From positions 62,001-126,000 of the forward strand of contig JARLHI010000032.1 in NCBI GenBank assembly GCA_031292355.1: DNA of 64,000 bases. Reading direction: 5' to 3'. How positions within the stretch are numbered: the stretch's first letter is position 1; each line of letters opens with the position of its first letter. Below the pieces are notes generated by a model. It was not told the origin of the DNA. It saw only the letters and a list, made by a program, of their open reading frames with translations, and did not search any database. The DNA is from Candidatus Obscuribacterales bacterium (GTDB lineage: Bacteria > Cyanobacteriota > Vampirovibrionia > Obscuribacterales > Obscuribacteraceae). Of the stretch, positions 34,909-43,650 are shown piece by piece. The translations under genes were made by a program, and so were the position numbers.

Positions 34909-37710
34909 ATGAGCGAAGCAGATGTGTTTGGAAAAGTTCAGCTGCTTGCTCTTGCAAGCCTGCTATCCAAAACTGATGCGTCAAAGATAGAAGAAGCTGG
35001 TGCAAGCAAAATTGCGCAGCAGGCAAAACTGCTTTTCATTGAGCTCTGCGCCATAGCTCTTTTACGAAAAACCAACGCTTGTTTCGATACTTCAGGCCGT
35101 ACCAATTTGGGGCACCGAGTCGAACTCGAAAATGACGATGATGTCAAACGTTTGAGCGACGAGCTGCTTCAACAGATTCCGCATGCCGCCTGTGAAGATG
35201 CCCTTTCTGGTGCGTTCTGGCTCATGTCGGTATATGAGCATCTCACGTCGTTTCGCTTGGAAGTTAGCAATTCATGCTGGTGTTTGACGCCTTCTGTCAT
35301 TGATAAGCGCAAGCGTGGTCAATATTTTACGCCCAGGAATTTGACCCAAATCGCAACGCATTCTACCTTGCAAAAGCTGCTTGCCCTGAAGCTCGACGAA
35401 AAAAGCAACGCTCTGCAAATCGATGACCTTACTGCTCTCAAAATCGTCGATCCGGCCATGGGAGCAGGAGCTTTCCTTGTTTGCGCGCTGGATTTTCTGG
35501 CAAAAAAAATCGAGCGTCCCGCCTGGAGAGAAATTGCTGAAAATTGTCTTTATGGAGTGGACCTCGATCCTCTAGCAGCCGGCGTTACTTATTATGTGCT
35601 CGCGTTTTTCTGTTCGTTGAAACTGCACAGTCACGTTTTGGAAGTTTTACCCGAACTGAAAGAACATCTTAAGGTAGGCAATTCACTACTTGGTTGTTGG
35701 ATTGATGGCGATGGCGCGTTGATACAAAAGCGCGAACTAGATCGAATAATTTGTTCGGATGACTTTGCCAGTGATGAATATTTCGATTCGAATATTTTTC
35801 ATTGGCAAATTGAGTTTGCAGAAGTTATGCAAAGAGGCGGATTTGATGCCGTTCTTTGTAATCCACCATGGGAGACGCTTAAACCAAATGCGCGGGAATT
35901 TTTTTCAACTCACGATGAAAAATACAGAGCAATCGGCTTGGCAGAAAGTGAAATTCATCAAGAACAATTGCTGCAAAAATCTCCAGCGTTAAGAAATCGC
36001 TGGCAAGCAGAGAGAAAATTCTTTGAGGGCTTCAATCGCTATCTTCGAATTTCTGCCGAGCGTGCTAAAAATATTAAAACCAAATATGGTATCAACCGTC
36101 CCTTTAAAGCTCAGGGAAATTCTGATCTTAATTCGTACAAACTATTCACAGAACTGGCTTATTGTCTGCTTGCAGGCAACGGTTGTATGTCGCTGATCGT
36201 TCCTTCCGGTATCTACACAGATCAGGGAACCAAAACATTGCGCGACCTGCTTTTTTTTGAGGCAGACGTCTTTGAAATTATTTCGTATTTGAACAAAGAT
36301 CAAACTTTTGCTATACATCCGTCCTTTAATTTTTGCGTTTTCTCACTTTGCAAGAAGACTAGCAATGGACAAATCAGAGTTAGTTTTGGCAACCTTAATG
36401 CCTCTCAGTCTACACCGGCATCTCTTGAGACTTTCGCCTATCCTCTTGCCGATTTGCAAACCTTCTCGCCGAAATGGCGCAGCCTTCTTGAGATAAGCGA
36501 TGAGCGTGACTTAAAAATTCTCAGAAAAATCTACTCGCAATCCAGTCACCTGGCACAAACGATTCTTGAAGATGGCGCTGACATAAAATTCAAGCGCGAA
36601 TTTGATTTGACCAATGATTCTTCCGCATTTGTAGGTAGGCAGGATGCCCTCAACCGTGGCTATATCTGTGATCACTATGGCAATTTTCTCAAAGGTAATT
36701 GGCAGAGTGCGCACGAATCCAAATTCTTGAGTGCTGATGCAGTGCTAGATCAAACCGGCGAGCAGTTTGTCGACATTGGTGAAATCGAAAGTGTTTTGTT
36801 GCCGGTATATGAAGGAAGGATGCTTGGACAATACGATTGTCGCCAGAAAGCTTACGTTAGCGGTAGCGGTCGCTCGGCTGCTTGGAACGCCAATTCAGAC
36901 GGTAGTCAATTGATTCAATCGCAGTATTTACTTCCCCTGCTGGTTGCAAAGAAACGTTGCAATTTAAATTCCCTTAAAATCGGTTATCTGGCGGTTGGTT
37001 CGAGCACTAATGTGCGAACAATGATTGCTGCTGCCTTGACTGGAGTTCCTTGCGGCAACTCGGTTCCTGTTCTTAAGGCTGGTGAAAGTTTGCCTCACAA
37101 TCTGGCGCTGTTAGTTTGTCTCAACAGTTTTGTATTCGACTTTGTTCTACGCTCGAAAATGACCGGCAATAATATCAATTTTTATTTGCTTCAAGACTGT
37201 CCGTTGCCAGATTTAAACGAGCTCGCTGGCAACATGGATTTATTACGTATTGTGGCATCGCTCTCGTTCGATCATCGCCGCTTTGCTCGAGAATTGCTGC
37301 ACATGCAGAATGCTTTTGATGGTCATAGCGCTTTTTGCGATTCACTTTCTTCGGTTCATCGCCTTAATTTGCGAGCAGCCCTTGATGCTCTCGTGGCTCA
37401 GGCGTATGGTCTGAGTTTTGATGATTTTGCCTGGGTCTTAAGGGGGTGTGATGGTTCGTCAGAATTACCAAACGGTACCCTCAAAGGTTTTTGGCGAGTT
37501 AATAAAGCTCAAGAATCATCGCATCGTCACACTACATTAGCCCTTGAACATTTTCAGCGGTTGCTCGATGCAGGAACGTCAGCGTTCTGTCACAATCTAT
37601 TGGTTTCTTATCAGGGCACGTCTGAACCTTCCGTTGCGGATTCGCGCAAGCAAGCGAAGCTAGCAAATGATGCCCAGAACTTAGAGCGGATTCTCGCTCT
37701 TGCCCATTAG
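34909..37710 (+). CDS. Solitary DNA adenine methyltransferase, Eco57I/PglX-like type IIG class
   Basis: The 933-residue protein has a gamma-type N6-adenine methyltransferase core. RKRGQYFTPRN near 135, the S-adenosylmethionine-binding DPAMGAGAFLV at Asp181, and the catalytic NPPW at 318-321 (VLCNPPWETLKPN) are all present. The later region (IVPSGIYTDQGTKTLRDLLF and onward) looks like the target-recognition half seen in type IIG and BREX PglX enzymes. I see no separate restriction, helicase or BREX/DISARM gene beside it, and no clear PD-(D/E)xK nuclease within it. It may be a bifunctional enzyme with an unrecognised nuclease, or an orphan methylase. The ribosome-binding site is weak. Confidence 0.8.
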   Translation: MSEADVFGKVQLLALASLLSKTDASKIEEAGASKIAQQAKLLFIELCAIALLRKTNACFDTSGRTNLGHRVELENDDDVKRLSDELLQQIPHAACEDALSGAFWLMSVYEHLTSFRLEVSNSCWCLTPSVIDKRKRGQYFTPRNLTQIATHSTLQKLLALKLDEKSNALQIDDLTALKIVDPAMGAGAFLVCALDFLAKKIERPAWREIAENCLYGVDLDPLAAGVTYYVLAFFCSLKLHSHVLEVLPELKEHLKVGNSLLGCWIDGDGALIQKRELDRIICSDDFASDEYFDSNIFHWQIEFAEVMQRGGFDAVLCNPPWETLKPNAREFFSTHDEKYRAIGLAESEIHQEQLLQKSPALRNRWQAERKFFEGFNRYLRISAERAKNIKTKYGINRPFKAQGNSDLNSYKLFTELAYCLLAGNGCMSLIVPSGIYTDQGTKTLRDLLFFEADVFEIISYLNKDQTFAIHPSFNFCVFSLCKKTSNGQIRVSFGNLNASQSTPASLETFAYPLADLQTFSPKWRSLLEISDERDLKILRKIYSQSSHLAQTILEDGADIKFKREFDLTNDSSAFVGRQDALNRGYICDHYGNFLKGNWQSAHESKFLSADAVLDQTGEQFVDIGEIESVLLPVYEGRMLGQYDCRQKAYVSGSGRSAAWNANSDGSQLIQSQYLLPLLVAKKRCNLNSLKIGYLAVGSSTNVRTMIAAALTGVPCGNSVPVLKAGESLPHNLALLVCLNSFVFDFVLRSKMTGNNINFYLLQDCPLPDLNELAGNMDLLRIVASLSFDHRRFARELLHMQNAFDGHSAFCDSLSSVHRLNLRAALDALVAQAYGLSFDDFAWVLRGCDGSSELPNGTLKGFWRVNKAQESSHRHTTLALEHFQRLLDAGTSAFCHNLLVSYQGTSEPSVADSRKQAKLANDAQNLERILALAH

Positions 37711-37719
37711 TGGGCATGG

Positions 37720-38913
37720 CTAAAGCTTCGCCACCTTTTCAATCATTGCCACAAACTGGTCGCTTAGAGCCTGTTCAGAAAAACGCTCGACACAACTTTT
37801 TTGCAAATTTGCTAAATTTTCTTGATTGACTCCGTTTGTTCGAATTTCGAGCAAACGTTCTTTTAAAGCGCCGGGCTCACTCAAATCTCGCAGCCATTCC
37901 TCGTCACGCAGAATATATTTACCACCAGAATGTGGATGACTGATGATGGCAATACCGGCCATGGCCGCTTCAATGATGGATGAAGCGAGGCCCTCGCGGA
38001 AACTTGGTAGAACAAAGACGTCTGACAAAGCAAGAGCTTCGTAAACTTCCGTTGGCTGAAGCGTGCTCCAGGTAACGCGATTGTTCAATTTTTCGCTGCC
38101 CAGTTTTTGCAGTGCGGCAGTTTCAAGCTCTGGTTGTCCGCACAAAAACAATTTGACGTTTGGATCGTTGATTGCTGAAACTTCATCAATTAAATAGTCG
38201 AGTCTTTTTTGAAATGAGTTCCAGGCTGCGACGCATATAACGATCCAGTCGGAGTCAGCAAAACCGTATTTTGCCCTCAGTTCTTTTTTGCTCAGAGTCG
38301 GTTGCTTATAGGCCACGCAATTTGGCAATAATTGCATGCGGTTAGCTGGGATGCCGATGGCCTCTGCTTCGACAAAAGAATCCGGATGAAGATGTTGGAT
38401 AAAGTCAAAATCTTTGTAGGTGGTTGGAGCAAAGGCACCACCATTGGCAAAAATAATTTTGTACTTCAATCCAAAAAGATATTTGTATGCCAGCAGAAAA
38501 TGCGCAAGCGGTACTTCTTTTGTCCAGACAACGTTCGGTCGCCATGTGAGGAGGTCCGGCAGGCAAATGCTGAAGGAAATTTGTTCGATGGTATAGCAAA
38601 ACTCCCAGAAGCCACGCTGTCTGGTCGTAAAAAATGCTTTTAATGGAGAATTCAATAAGAAATCGCGCTTGATGCTGAAAGCTTTCCAGGCACCTGGATA
38701 CGGGCCACCAGCGTATAGCTTGGTGTCCAGCGCTTTGTTTTTGCGTACAGCTTCGTACCATCGAGCTGTTGTCAGCTCGAAGCCACGATTGATTATGCCA
38801 AGTCCGCTGCTCAACAGTCCAAATTTGATTAATGGACGTGTTTGAACAGCACCGGCTGTTGCCAGTGGCTTGGTCACGTTATTGGAATTGTCGCTCTGGC
38901 TTGTCCATGACAT
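37720..38913 (-). CDS. Family 4 glycosyltransferase
   Basis: The 397-residue protein has a GT-B fold with the C-terminal GT4 pattern: an NCV boundary strand, VICVAAWNSFQKRLDYLIDE, KLFLCGQPELE, then DVFVLPSFREGLASSIIEAA, whose E-x7-E pair binds the nucleotide sugar. It should transfer a sugar from an activated donor to a lipid or polysaccharide acceptor at the cytoplasmic membrane. There is no cluster of polysaccharide genes around it, so the acceptor is unknown. A strong GC-rich hairpin sits 13 nt upstream of its start. Confidence 0.87.
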   Translation of the reverse strand: MSWTSQSDNSNNVTKPLATAGAVQTRPLIKFGLLSSGLGIINRGFELTTARWYEAVRKNKALDTKLYAGGPYPGAWKAFSIKRDFLLNSPLKAFFTTRQRGFWEFCYTIEQISFSICLPDLLTWRPNVVWTKEVPLAHFLLAYKYLFGLKYKIIFANGGAFAPTTYKDFDFIQHLHPDSFVEAEAIGIPANRMQLLPNCVAYKQPTLSKKELRAKYGFADSDWIVICVAAWNSFQKRLDYLIDEVSAINDPNVKLFLCGQPELETAALQKLGSEKLNNRVTWSTLQPTEVYEALALSDVFVLPSFREGLASSIIEAAMAGIAIISHPHSGGKYILRDEEWLRDLSEPGALKERLLEIRTNGVNQENLANLQKSCVERFSEQALSDQFVAMIEKVAKL

Positions 38914-38925
38914 AGTCTGCTTATA

Positions 38926-38958
38926 TTAACGTGCCGCGGCACAAGTGCCGCGCGTTAA
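38926..38958. promoter_or_regulatory. GC-rich 14-bp inverted repeat with a bulge
   Basis: TTAACG plus CGCGGCAC on the left pairs with GTGCCGCGCGTTAA (38945-38958) on the right around a 2-nt loop, with a 3-nt TGC bulge. The left arm includes a perfect GTGCCGCGGCAC palindrome. It lies between the XRE gene and the glycosyltransferase gene and may be the XRE terminator, an operator, or both. Confidence 0.5.
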
Positions 38959-39063
38959 TAACAAGATATTCTGTCTATTGAAATATTTGGGACTTAATCA
39001 GTTCTGGTAAAGGCGGCCATTTATTGCCTGCATTGCTCAAAAGAGCTAGCAGAACTCAAATGA

Positions 39064-39327
39064 TCAGCGCTTTTTCGTTGTGACTAAACCTTCAGCCATT
39101 TGCATAAGCTCGGCTGGTTCTATTTCAAGTGCGTAAGCAAGACGCATGTAAATCTTGATTGAAAAATTACAGGATTTTCTCTCAATTAAACTTACATACG
39201 TGCGGTGAAGTCCGGCTTTTTCAGCCAAATCTTCTTGCGACAAACCAACTTCCAATCGTCTTTGCTGTAAGGCTAGACCAAGGGCGGTGACTTGTGAATC
39301 GGGGATTGAAAATTTCTTCTTCTTCAT
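39064..39327 (-). CDS. Small XRE-family transcriptional regulator
   Basis: The 87-residue protein is almost entirely a Cro/C1-type helix-turn-helix (about residues 15-75), with RRLEVGLSQEDLAEKAGLHR as the recognition region and YVSLIERKS after it. It is preceded by a basic N-terminus and followed by a short tail. It probably binds DNA as a dimer and may control neighbours such as the glycosyltransferase. It could be the antitoxin-like part of an incomplete pair, but no toxin ORF is seen nearby. Confidence 0.85.
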   Translation of the reverse strand: MKKKKFSIPDSQVTALGLALQQRRLEVGLSQEDLAEKAGLHRTYVSLIERKSCNFSIKIYMRLAYALEIEPAELMQMAEGLVTTKKR

Positions 39328-39755
39328 GCCCGTACTCTAACAGATCATGCGGAGAATGTAATCGCCCAAAATGGTGTTTCATGGGGGAATTTTCTCTTTT
39401 TTGTGTCAATTTGTCGTCGTCGTATTGGTGGCAAAAACGTTCTTGCCTAAACTGCTGTTTCTCAAAGTGTATGCAGGGGCAGGCTTTTCGTGACTGGCAA
39501 ATTGCCTTTCGCAAAAATTTCACAAATGCAAAATGAAAAAAACTTTCTGAGAATATCTTGTACTCCCAGCACTCAATTTGGTGCAGGTTTCCAGACCATT
39601 CGTTCTGATTTGTTAAATTTATGAGAGCTGGGGCTGGCTGAGGCCGAACGTTGCTAACGTTTTGACCTATCCTATTTAACGGCCCAACGTTGCTTCTTGA
39701 AGACAATAGGTGCACCACTGGTGATGACCCCAACTTCCTTGAGTATGGTCGGTGC
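39328..39755. other. Intergenic region between the XRE and REC-PAS genes
   Basis: These 428 nt hold no convincing gene. A minus-strand frame of 170 codons spans part of it, but it is out of frame with the XRE gene, lacks a start signal and has no recognisable content. AACGTT occurs twice, 3 nt apart, near 39648, and the strand is AT-rich in places. The XRE promoter should be here. Confidence 0.45.
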
Positions 39756-40919
39756 TTATTTAGAAATTGTGTCTTTGGGCAGGGGAATGGTGTTGGGACC
39801 GGCTATTGATGTGCTATTAAACTGGCTTGGTGGGAAAAGGCGCGACAATTTGCTGGCGTTCGATTGAGTTGACGAGGACGTCAGAGCTAAATGAATTTGA
39901 CTGGCGCATCTGGCAATTGTCTGCGCAAATCGCACTGCGCTTTCGTCTCCGACTTGTCGACAGTGATTCTGAAGCGAAGCCGTATAGCCTTGCAGGGCTT
40001 CAAGAGGTTCTTTTATGTCGCGCAGCGCAGATGAACTCAGATTCAAGCTGCCCTGTCCGTCGTCGTTTTGGCTACGGCGATCGTTGAGGAGATCTTCCAG
40101 GGCTTTATTGGCCGCCCGGAGGCGCTTCTCGATCGATTTTCGCTCGCTGATGTCGTGAACAAACGTACAAAAGGTGTAGCTGCTGCCGATGGTGACCGGA
40201 AAGATGGCAATTTCTGCGGGAAATAATTGTCCCCCGTTGCGCAATAAAGCCATCTCGACTCGGTTGTTGATTAGATTGCCTCGTGTACCTGCGAGAAACG
40301 CTTCAATTTGTTGATTGAAAAATTCTCGCAGGTCGGCGGGAATGATCGTATCGACGAAAGATTTGCCGATGGCATCCTTGCGAAAAAAACCGAAAATATT
40401 CTCCGCCTGAATATTCCAGCCAGTGATAATGCCGCCAGCGTCAATCGAAGCAAAGGCGTCATGCGCGTTTTCGATAATCAGTCTGGTCAGGCGCTCGCTT
40501 TCCCATAACTTTACTTCAAAGCGTTGTCTTTCGGCCGCATAGCGTAGGCAGCGTGCCACAGATTCGGCACTGGGTATACCTTTGACGAGAAAATCTTGAG
40601 CGCCGCTAGAGATGGCTTCTTGTGCTAGATTTTGATCTGTCAGGCTCGACATGACCACAATAGGAATATCGCTGGCGTAGCGATAAAGTTCATGAAAAGT
40701 GGTGATACCTTCACTGTCTGGCAGTGAAAGATCGAGCAAAATGACATCGAGTCGTGGTTGCTCTTTTGCCCGTGTGTGCGCGGCGCGTACAATCGCTTGC
40801 TGCAGAGTAGGTAGGCATTCGACTTCAAAATCTCGGCGAATTAAATTTAGGCGTAGTAGATTAGCCGCTGTCGGATTATTTTCGACTACCAGAGCGCGTA
40901 GCTTTGTTTCACTGCCCAT
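39756..40919 (-). CDS. REC-PAS protein with degenerate kinase-like C-terminus
   Basis: The ATG at 40919, with AAAGGGG about 9 nt upstream, gives 387 residues. Residues 1-125 are a receiver with phospho-acceptor Asp63 (VILLDLSLPDSEG) and the conserved Lys in FLVKG. Residues about 145-270 are a PAS domain (HDAFASIDAGGIITGWNIQA, then the PAC end FVHDISERKSIE). The C-terminal helix LSSSALRDIKEPLEALQGY matches the dimerisation helix of histidine kinases, but the phospho-His position reads Arg300, and there is no ATPase domain. It is best seen as a phosphorylation-responsive adaptor rather than a kinase. Its signal partner is unknown. Confidence 0.82.
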   Translation of the reverse strand: MGSETKLRALVVENNPTAANLLRLNLIRRDFEVECLPTLQQAIVRAAHTRAKEQPRLDVILLDLSLPDSEGITTFHELYRYASDIPIVVMSSLTDQNLAQEAISSGAQDFLVKGIPSAESVARCLRYAAERQRFEVKLWESERLTRLIIENAHDAFASIDAGGIITGWNIQAENIFGFFRKDAIGKSFVDTIIPADLREFFNQQIEAFLAGTRGNLINNRVEMALLRNGGQLFPAEIAIFPVTIGSSYTFCTFVHDISERKSIEKRLRAANKALEDLLNDRRSQNDDGQGSLNLSSSALRDIKEPLEALQGYTASLQNHCRQVGDESAVRFAQTIARCASQIHLALTSSSTQSNASKLSRLFPPSQFNSTSIAGPNTIPLPKDTISK

Positions 40920-41513
40920 AAAAAACAACCCCTTTGCGCGTCCGTTTTTACGCGTCGAGCAATTTCTTGACCGGTTAGCAGTCGTTTCACGCGGAATTGG
41001 GATTGCCGTCGGAACCTGCTTGGCTACCTATTATCTGCTCTTGGGGGAGGCGATAATCCGAACCAGTATATCAGAGCTTTCTTTTGACGTTGTAAATTTT
41101 CGAAAATTTTCTTGTAGTCAATAAGTGTCAAATTGTGTCTTCATACAAACGTTTTGGCAACGCCGATCTACATCAGTTTGACACAAATAGTCAGTCGATT
41201 TTGGTATCAATCTCGTTGATTGTGATGGACTCCGATTTGTGTGATCTTGCACGTGTCGAACTATGATGAAATTGTTTCCCGTTCAGACCTGTGCAAGTCG
41301 GTTTGTGACATAAGTCGCTCACGTAAAATGTCGTGTCCAAACTCGGTTAAATCCGTTCATATGCGGCAATTTCGCTTCTCTTTGCGCTCCTTCCCGTTTA
41401 GACTAAAGACTGGTCGCCTGGGCACAGTCGTGAGAGCTTCTGGGGCTTGGTCAAGATGTTCACCAGTGCAGAGTTTGATACTGAAATTAGTTAGTAAAGG
41501 TTTGGATAAATTA
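40920..41513. other. Divergent region upstream of the TPR protein
   Basis: The frame of the TPR protein stays open back to 41241, but the extra stretch has no signal peptide or conserved content and the true start is unclear. GTGTCAAA (41125-41132) and TTTGACAC (41177-41184) form a perfect 8-bp inverted pair 44 nt apart; the second contains a -35-like TTGACA. This may be the promoter or operator for one of the two divergent genes. Confidence 0.4.
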
Positions 41514-43559
41514 GTGAGAATAGAAAAAAATGAGCACCGCTGGGCATCTTCTCTATTGTTTTCACGCTCTTTAGTCATCACCTCGGTTTTGTTGAGCGCA
41601 CAACTTTCTTCTTGCCTAGCCGCAGTGGCTCAAGAAGAAATGTCCCCAGCCACGACTTCTTCGAGCCCGCCTGTAAAGCCTGCAAAAGTAATCAAAGCCG
41701 CTGGCGAGTCGACTCAAAATGAAACCAGAGCAACTGAGGAGACCGCGGAGGAAAAGCCCGCTGTCGAGCCAGCAGTGCCTAACGTTAGTTCGCAAATGCG
41801 CACGGCTTCACAACTGATGGTGGATGGAAAATATCCTGAAGCCGTTGAGGTTTTCAAGCAAATAATTGCCGTCGCGCCAAACAATGTTGAGGCTTTGGCC
41901 GGCATGGGGATGGCTCTTGGTAGGCAGCAAAAGCTTGATGAAGCCGATGCTCAATTTAATCGTGTTTTGGAAATCGACGCCAATAATGCAGTTGCTCACT
42001 GTGGCAAGGCGATGACGTCACTCAATCGATTGCAAGCGACAAGTGAATCAGACAAAAAGCAAAGAAGTGCATTGCTCAAGCAAGCTGGACGTGAATGCAA
42101 TAAAGCTCTAGATGCCGATCCAAGAGTGGTTGAGGCGCATTACTTGCTCGGTAAAGTTTATCGTGAGGAAGGACGCCTGGACAGAGCTGAACAGGCTTTT
42201 GGCGGTGCCGCTAAACTTGATCCCAAATACGCAAACGCCTGGGCTTATCTTGGTTTTGTTCAAGTACAACAAGGCAAATACAGCGTCGGCGAAGAGAATT
42301 TACGTCGTGCTATCTCTATCAGTGCTAACAATTCCACGGCCTATTTCGGGCTGGGACAAATGTATGCAAAGCAGGGGCAATTCGATAAAGCGGTGCGCGA
42401 ATATGGTATGGCAGTGTACAAAAATCCCAACAATGATGCTCTTCATATCGCCTATGGTCAGGCTGAGCAGCAACTCGGGGAGTCAGTGGCAGCTCAGCGT
42501 GAATTCTCCGAAGCAATTCGATTGCGTCCCGACAATCCAGAAGGTTATTTGTGTTTGGCCTCAAGTTTCATGGCGCACGGGGATGTGCTCAATGCAGTCG
42601 TTAAGCTCAGACAGGGTTTGCAAGCGATTCCCTCGGATGTACCTTTGCATCTAGCTATTGCAGATGCGAACATTCGCCTGGGCAAGATAACCCAGGCGAT
42701 AGCTGATTACGAATTTGTGCTCACGGCGACACCTTCATCCAGTGAAGCCGCGCGTGGTTTAGCTCGCGCTTTTTATGTGCGATCGCTCAGAGAATCAACT
42801 GGTGGATTTCTACGTGCTGATGATTATGCTAAAGCGAAGGACTTGCTGAGCCAGGCTGCTGGAGCCAATCCTACGAATTTGCAGATACGTTATGCTCAGG
42901 CAGCCTTGCTTGCTTTATCTGGTCAGGCGACCAACCTGACGCCAATGGGTGTACCCACAACAATAGAGGAAAGAGTCGCTCTGGCTGAGGCTCTTCTCGC
43001 TCTGAACAATTTTAGAGAGTCAGATGAGCAGCTGCGACGTGCTATTAACGAGTCTGTCGATCCGACTCAGGTCTTTAATATCGCTGATAGTGCCCTTGCA
43101 TCTAGCGACCTGGAATTGGCTGAAGCCGCTTATCGCAGAGCGCTATCGTTTCCTAATTCAGATATTAGAGGCAGGCAGGGTTTAGAGGTTGTCGCTCGTG
43201 CCCGCCAGGATGGTAAGTCTGCCTTCAACCAGGCTCAAGACTATTTGCAAAAACGTAATTTCTTGCCGGCGTCCGAGAAATTTCATGATGCTATATATGG
43301 TGATCCTCGTAACCCCGATGCGAGGCTCGGATTAGCTCAGGCGTTGGAAAAGCTCACTTTCACTTTGCCTAACGACAATGCCCGCAACTATCGCGAAGCA
43401 AGTCACAGTTATAAATTGTATATAGCGCTTACGCCCAGCATGCCTCCCTCTGTGGCTGAGAAATTCATGCGCAAGGTCGCTAAATTGGATGAGCAAGCGG
43501 CCAAATTTGATGGTTCCGTGCCGACTAAAACCGCGTCTGATCGAAGCAGCTTGCGCTAA
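41514..43559 (+). CDS. Exported TPR-repeat protein
   Basis: From the GTG at 41514 the protein is about 681 residues and starts with a basic region and hydrophobic export signal (RSLVITSVLLSAQLSSCLAA), so it lies outside the cytoplasm or is a lipoprotein (a Cys sits near the cleavage point). A low-complexity Pro/Glu/Ala linker follows. About 12-14 TPR units then run to the end, for example YPEAVEVFKQIIAVAPNNVE, DEADAQFNRVLEIDANNAVA and YANAWAYLGFVQVQQGKYSV. TPR solenoids bind partners and often sit in secretion or envelope complexes. The hybrid kinase gene starts 91 nt downstream on the same strand. GTG is a choice; ATG codons occur further upstream in frame. Confidence 0.75.
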   Translation: MRIEKNEHRWASSLLFSRSLVITSVLLSAQLSSCLAAVAQEEMSPATTSSSPPVKPAKVIKAAGESTQNETRATEETAEEKPAVEPAVPNVSSQMRTASQLMVDGKYPEAVEVFKQIIAVAPNNVEALAGMGMALGRQQKLDEADAQFNRVLEIDANNAVAHCGKAMTSLNRLQATSESDKKQRSALLKQAGRECNKALDADPRVVEAHYLLGKVYREEGRLDRAEQAFGGAAKLDPKYANAWAYLGFVQVQQGKYSVGEENLRRAISISANNSTAYFGLGQMYAKQGQFDKAVREYGMAVYKNPNNDALHIAYGQAEQQLGESVAAQREFSEAIRLRPDNPEGYLCLASSFMAHGDVLNAVVKLRQGLQAIPSDVPLHLAIADANIRLGKITQAIADYEFVLTATPSSSEAARGLARAFYVRSLRESTGGFLRADDYAKAKDLLSQAAGANPTNLQIRYAQAALLALSGQATNLTPMGVPTTIEERVALAEALLALNNFRESDEQLRRAINESVDPTQVFNIADSALASSDLELAEAAYRRALSFPNSDIRGRQGLEVVARARQDGKSAFNQAQDYLQKRNFLPASEKFHDAIYGDPRNPDARLGLAQALEKLTFTLPNDNARNYREASHSYKLYIALTPSMPPSVAEKFMRKVAKLDEQAAKFDGSVPTKTASDRSSLR

Positions 43560-43650
43560 ACGCGAGGATTTTTGACTTGATAATGGGCATGTGATCTAGA
43601 CTGGGGTCTATGTCGATACTCGAATGGATAGGACAAAATTTTCGCTATGA

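Noticed and set aside
39221-39733. 170-codon frame upstream of the XRE gene
   Set aside because: It overlaps the XRE start in another frame, has no ribosome-binding site and shows no domain.
41414-41490. Possible tRNA, because the frame reads VVRASGAWSRCSPVQ, a pattern often seen when tRNA genes are translated
   Set aside because: No TTCRA T-loop, acceptor stem or anticodon arm could be folded here.
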